Positions 60,554-64,000 of a stretch of DNA of 64,000 nucleotides are shown here, piece by piece. Every line of letters starts with the position of its first letter. Within the stretch, counting starts at the first letter, position 1. Below the pieces are notes generated by a model. That model made no database searches, was not told where the DNA came from, and worked only from the letters and a program-made list of their open reading frames with translations. A program made the position numbers and the translations under genes. Source of the DNA: Burkholderia arboris (lineage in GTDB: Bacteria > Pseudomonadota > Gammaproteobacteria > Burkholderiales > Burkholderiaceae); the NCBI RefSeq assembly GCF_902499125.1, contig NZ_CABVPX010000039.1, positions 1 through 64,000 on the forward strand. The letters run 5' to 3'.

Positions 60554-61714
60554 TCACGCCGCGGCCGGATACTGCGCGAGCACCCTGGCGCGGATCGACG
60601 GCTTGATGTTCGAATGCGCCATGTCGCCGCGATAGTGCGCGACGACGCGCGGATTCATCACGCGATACCAGAGCGGCGGCACGTACGCGAACAGGATCAT
60701 CGTCGCGTAGCCGGCCGGCAGTTGCGGCGAATCGTCGAAGTGGCGCAACGCCTGGTACGAGCGCGTCGGGTTCGCGTGATGGTCGGCGTGCCGCTGCAAC
60801 TGGTACAGGAACAGGTTGGTGACGACGTGATTGCTGTTCCACGAATGCTGCGGCGTGCAGCGTTCGTAGCGGCCGCTCGGCAGCTTGCGGCGGCCGAGCC
60901 CGTAGTGCTCGACGTAGTTCACGACTTCGAGCAGCGAGGCGCCGTAGACGGCCTGGATCACGAGGAACGGGATCACCACCTTGCCGGCCATCGCGATCGC
61001 GATGCCCCAGACGACGACGGTCATCGCCCATGCGTGCAGCACTTCGTTGCGCCAGGTCCACGGCGAATGTCCGAGTCGCTCGAGGCGGGCCTTTTCGAGC
61101 CGCCATGCCGAACGGATGCTGCCGGTTACCGTGCGGGGCAGGAACGCCCAGAACGACTCGCCGTAGCGCGCGCTCGCCGGATCCTCGGCTGTCGCGACGC
61201 GCACGTGATGGCCGCGATTGTGCTCGACGTAGAAGTGGCCGTACGCGACCGGCGCGAGTGTGATCTTCGCGAGCCAGCGTTCGAAGCGGTCGGTCTTGTG
61301 TCCGAGTTCGTGCGCGGTATTGATCGAGATGCCCGTCGCGGCGCCGAGCGACAGCGCGAAGCCGACATAGTCGTACCACGCGAGCGCGTGCGTGCCGACG
61401 ATCCACACGCAGGCGAAGAACGCGACGTATTCGACGAAGGTCGCGAGATAGACGATGTACCGGTAATAGCGCTCGCGTTCGAGGTGCGGCACGACGGCCT
61501 CGGGCGGATTGTCGCGATCGTCGCCGATCAGCGTGTCGAGGACCGGGATCACGCCGAACGCGAACAGCGGGCCGAACCACCAGAACACGTGCAGGCCCGT
61601 CGACAGCGCGAGCTGCGCGGCGAGGATCGGCAGCGTGATCGTCAGTGCGCCGAGCAGCCACAGGTAACGCTTCCCATCCGACCAGCCCGAAGCCGATCCG
61701 TCGGTCATTGCCAT
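60554..61714 (-). CDS. alkB: alkane 1-monooxygenase AlkB
   Basis: AlkB is an integral-membrane non-haem di-iron hydroxylase that turns medium-chain n-alkanes into 1-alkanols using a rubredoxin. The 386-residue protein has all eight-His motifs: HELGH (135-139), EHNRGHH (164-170), NYVEHYG (266-272) and LQRHADHH (306-313), and about six hydrophobic helices. No rubredoxin is fused or adjacent. The ATG at 61714 has GGAGGGAGAC upstream; a second ATG is two codons in. It is transcribed from a promoter at 61825-61853. Confidence 0.95.
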   Translation of the reverse strand: MAMTDGSASGWSDGKRYLWLLGALTITLPILAAQLALSTGLHVFWWFGPLFAFGVIPVLDTLIGDDRDNPPEAVVPHLERERYYRYIVYLATFVEYVAFFACVWIVGTHALAWYDYVGFALSLGAATGISINTAHELGHKTDRFERWLAKITLAPVAYGHFYVEHNRGHHVRVATAEDPASARYGESFWAFLPRTVTGSIRSAWRLEKARLERLGHSPWTWRNEVLHAWAMTVVVWGIAIAMAGKVVIPFLVIQAVYGASLLEVVNYVEHYGLGRRKLPSGRYERCTPQHSWNSNHVVTNLFLYQLQRHADHHANPTRSYQALRHFDDSPQLPAGYATMILFAYVPPLWYRVMNPRVVAHYRGDMAHSNIKPSIRARVLAQYPAAA

Positions 61715-61824
61715 TGTCTCCCTCCAGTCGGCCGGCCCGCGGGCGGCCGCATGCACGGTTGTTCGAATCCTCGTGGGTCCGCGACGCGCGCGCGGCGGCA
61801 CCGGATCGTTGCCCGGTTCTGCCT

Positions 61825-61853
61825 GTTATACGACTCGCGCGCACGCTTGCCAA
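61825..61853 (-). promoter_or_regulatory. promoter of alkB
   Basis: On the minus strand TTGGCA (61848-61853) and TATAAC (61825-61830) are 17 bases apart, 111 bases before the alkB start. CCAAACG occurs at 61850-61856 and 61877-61883 as a direct repeat upstream of and overlapping the -35, a possible activator site. Confidence 0.6.
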
Positions 61854-62027
61854 ACGCCAGCGCTAGGCACGGCGCTCCAAACGAACGGGGGGCGTGCGGC
61901 GCATGCGGGGAAGGGCCGGCGCGCGCTGATTGAAACATGCTTGCGAGGCCGGATCGACCCGCAGGCTGCGCAGATTGTCAGAAGAATGGCGTGACAGGCT
62001 GCGCGCGCGTGCGAGGTTGGCGGGTCC

Positions 62028-62041
62028 GCAACAAATGTTGC
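62028..62041. promoter_or_regulatory. palindrome in the alkB/GNAT intergenic region
   Basis: GCAACAAATGTTGC is a 14-base inverted repeat. Other repeats nearby are CAGGCTGCGC twice (61962-61971 and 61995-62004) and TGTCA/TGACA (61976-61980 and 61992-61996). The rest of the 669-base gap 61715-62383 shows no credible gene. Confidence 0.4.
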
Positions 62042-62383
62042 ATCGCAATAAAGAGCGCGAGACGAAGATGGGCGAACCGCGATTTTTGTTTGCCGGTATT
62101 ACGCGGCGTTACGGCCGCGACGGGGCGACGCAATGCGACCCGAAACCCGACGGCCGCGCATCGCAAGGCGAACGGGGCGAAGCGCCGGGCGACGGCCCTG
62201 CGATTGCCGCCCGGCAGCCTGCGTCGATGCACCGATGCTGCACCTGCACACCGATGGGCCTGCATCGCGCTGATGACAACTGCTGCCTTTCAATCCGCGC
62301 CGCCATTTGAAAATAACGATTTGACTCATGCCCCGCTTTCGGTTGAAGCTAATAGCTTGCTGTCCGAAGGGGGCTGTGCCTGC

Positions 62384-62896
62384 ATGAGTTCGACCTTGAC
62401 CGTTCGTCGTATCGTTGCCGACCAGGGCGGCGTGTATCGCGAACTCCGCGCCGCATCGCTGCGTGAGCCCTACGCGCCCGGCGAAGCGCCGGAGGCCGAA
62501 TTGCTGAACGTCGAAACGGACGCAGCGTCGGCGATTGCCGCGCAGCGCGCCGTGTCCGACGAGTCGACGACTTTCCTGCTGTACACCGAAGGCCATCCGG
62601 CCGGCATGATCGGCGCGTATTTCGACAACACGCCCGATCGGCGCGCGTTCGTCAGCGAGCTGTGGGTTGCGCACGCGGTGCGCCATCTGCGCGGCGGCGT
62701 GCTGCTGCTGGAGACGGCCACCGCATGGCTTGCCGAACGCGGCGCCAGCGATGTCTACGCATGGATCGCCGATGCGAACCGCAACGCGATCCGCTTCTAC
62801 GAGCGCGCGGGTTTCGGCAACACCGGCGAACATGCGCCGATCGCGCGGATGCCCGGCGCGATGAAATCGTTGTTCGTGTCGCAGGTGAAGCACTGA
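62384..62896 (+). CDS. GNAT-family N-acetyltransferase
   Basis: The 170-residue protein has the GNAT fold: SSTLTVRRIVADQGGVYRELRAASLREP at the start, FVSELWVAHAVRHLRGGVLLLETATAWLAERGASDVYAWI with a shortened acetyl-CoA-binding region (the usual R/Q-x-x-G-x-G/A loop here reads RHLRGGV), and NRNAIRFYERAGFGNTGEH as the C-terminal motif. The acceptor substrate cannot be predicted. The ATG at 62384 begins the conserved part; the upstream in-frame stretch is unconserved. It is divergent from alkB. Confidence 0.82.
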   Translation: MSSTLTVRRIVADQGGVYRELRAASLREPYAPGEAPEAELLNVETDAASAIAAQRAVSDESTTFLLYTEGHPAGMIGAYFDNTPDRRAFVSELWVAHAVRHLRGGVLLLETATAWLAERGASDVYAWIADANRNAIRFYERAGFGNTGEHAPIARMPGAMKSLFVSQVKH

Positions 62897-63065
62897 CGCG
62901 ACGTCAAAACGCGGGCTGCACGGCGCGATGAACATCGAATCGCCCGCTGGCCTGCCCGCCTGCCGGTTGCGTACCCGTCCGGGCCGCCGCAACCCCGAGT
63001 CCCAAAAATAATGGCTGCGCGCGTGGACGCCTGTAAAATACGCAAAAAATTTTTGCAGAGTGTCC

Positions 63066-63851
63066 ATGTCGCTTAAAAAATCGCCATTCTTCGAGCTGCG
63101 CAGCGGATCGGTCGATACGTTGCTGTTCACCGTGAAGACGACCGATCTCGACGCGTTGCGTACCGAACTGGTCAAGCGCTTCGAAGCGACTCCCGAGTTT
63201 TTCGCCGACGATGTCGTCGCGATCGACGTCCGCCGCCTGGCTGACGGCGAACGCGTCGCGCTCGCGGACATCCGGCAGATGCTGAACGACGTGCGGATGC
63301 GCCCGGTGGGCGTCGTCGCACTGGCAACGCAGGGCTGGGCGGGGGAAGCCGGCCTGCCGTTGCTCGAGGCGCGCGACCGCCGCGCGCCGGCCGCGAAACA
63401 TGCCGACGAAGCGGAACCGGCGGCTGTGCCAGCCGCCGGGACCGCCGCCGCTCCGGCAGCCGCAGCGGCGCCTGAACAGTCGTCGGAACCCGCGCCGACG
63501 CTCTTGCAGGCCGGCGGCCAGACACTGGTGATCGACCGGCCGTTGCGTTCGGGGCAGCAGATTTACGCGAAAGGAGACCTCGTGGTGCTCGCGCCGGTCA
63601 GTCACGGTGCGGAAATCATCGCGGAAGGCAATATCCACATCTACGCGCCGTTGCGCGGCCGCGCACTCGCGGGCGTGCACGGCAATCACGACGCGCGCAT
63701 TTTCTGCACGTGTCTGGAGCCGGAACTGATTTCGATCGCGGGTATCTATCGAACAACCGAGAACCCGCTGCCCGCCGAAGTACTGGGCAAATCGGTGCAG
63801 ATCCGGCTCGAAGAGGAAAAACTGATGATCGAACCGCTGCGCCTGACGTAA
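63066..63851 (+). CDS. minC: septum-site-determining protein MinC
   Basis: MinC blocks FtsZ ring assembly away from midcell. The 261-residue protein has the N-terminal domain (FELRSGSVDTLLFTVKTTDLDALRTEL) and the C-terminal MinD-binding beta-helix (GDLVVLAPVSHGAEIIAEGNIHIYAPLRGRALAGVHGNHDARIF). The linker (about residues 108-145) is an Ala/Pro/Glu-rich stretch longer than in E. coli. The ATG at 63066 gives MSLKKSPFFELR; an in-frame GTG at 63060 is the alternative. It is followed 60 bases later by minD. Confidence 0.95.
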   Translation: MSLKKSPFFELRSGSVDTLLFTVKTTDLDALRTELVKRFEATPEFFADDVVAIDVRRLADGERVALADIRQMLNDVRMRPVGVVALATQGWAGEAGLPLLEARDRRAPAAKHADEAEPAAVPAAGTAAAPAAAAAPEQSSEPAPTLLQAGGQTLVIDRPLRSGQQIYAKGDLVVLAPVSHGAEIIAEGNIHIYAPLRGRALAGVHGNHDARIFCTCLEPELISIAGIYRTTENPLPAEVLGKSVQIRLEEEKLMIEPLRLT

Positions 63852-63911
63852 ATTCACGCGGTGCGCTCCGGATCGATCGGCTCTCATTGACGAACACAGG
63901 GTATTGGGTAA

Positions 63912-64000
63912 ATGGCAAAAATCATCGTGGTGACCTCGGGCAAGGGCGGCGTGGGCAAGACGACGACGAGCGCAAGCTTCGCGTCGGGCCTCGCGCTGCG
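63912..64000 (+). CDS. minD: septum-site-determining protein MinD (truncated by window edge)
   Basis: The first 29 codons are present: MAKIIVVTSGKGGVGKTTT, the deviant Walker A (P-loop) of MinD/ParA ATPases, followed by SASFASGLALR. MinD binds ATP and the membrane and recruits MinC. The open frame continues to the right edge of the window. Confidence 0.95.
   Translation, partial: MAKIIVVTSGKGGVGKTTTSASFASGLAL

Overview
The window is a gene-dense, very GC-rich stretch of bacterial chromosome. It looks like the main chromosome of a Burkholderia species, probably of the Burkholderia cepacia complex. The reasons are the strong G/C third-position bias, a glucokinase fused to an RpiR/HexR-type regulator next to pgl and zwf, a RibB-RibA hybrid with a degenerate cyclohydrolase half ahead of ribH-nusB, and the ftsK-lolA-rarA-serS housekeeping block. 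The species call is inference from gene content and style; no search was run.

Layout. 1-6000: the tail of an ISL3-like transposase, trmB, a candidate structured RNA, and a purine/urate-catabolism cluster (uraD, LysR regulator, MFS permease, two 5-hydroxyisourate hydrolase-like proteins of which one carries a Tat-type leader, and a guanine-deaminase-like enzyme). 6000-16000: small accessory units, namely a tRNA-Gly(CCC), a cupin, an enolase-superfamily dehydratase, a LysE exporter, a frameshifted SMR efflux gene, a LysR-controlled operon for uptake, CoA activation and decarboxylation of what may be a methylmalonate-type acid, and a split chromate transporter. 16000-19000: a DeoR regulator divergent from a NUDIX hydrolase and a DUF4406 protein, followed by a sirtuin; all three downstream proteins belong to families that handle NAD- or nucleotide-sugar-like molecules. 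19000-28000: a sedolisin protease, the CrcB fluoride channel with a DUF190 partner, YggT, a DUF2520 protein, a Pro/Tyr-rich exported protein, LysE, UbiD, a second candidate structured RNA and a lytic transglycosylase.

28000-37000 is dominated by riboflavin and haem biosynthesis: ribBA-ribH-nusB, ribC and ribD behind hemL. Inserted among them are DUF1993, an O-methyltransferase and a GntR regulator. 37000-48000: an EVE/PUA-like protein, a Bcr/CflA transporter, and the glucose module. In that module zwf-pgl-glk/hexR is divergent from a four-gene sugar ABC transporter, with a near-ideal sigma-70 promoter overlapped by a palindrome typical of HexR operators. 48000-58000 is core housekeeping: TRIC channel, Smr, trxB, ftsK, lolA, rarA, DUF2164, serS and tRNA-Ser(CGA). 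58000-64000: a PAP2 phosphatase, a chemoreceptor with a sigma-28-like promoter, alkane hydroxylase AlkB, a GNAT acetyltransferase, minC and the start of minD.

The least explained signals are the two promoter-to-terminator intervals without a credible ORF that fold into nested hairpins (minus strand 935-1053 and plus strand 26447-26587), and the DeoR/NUDIX/DUF4406/Sir2 neighbourhood. No CRISPR array, prophage or complete insertion sequence was seen.
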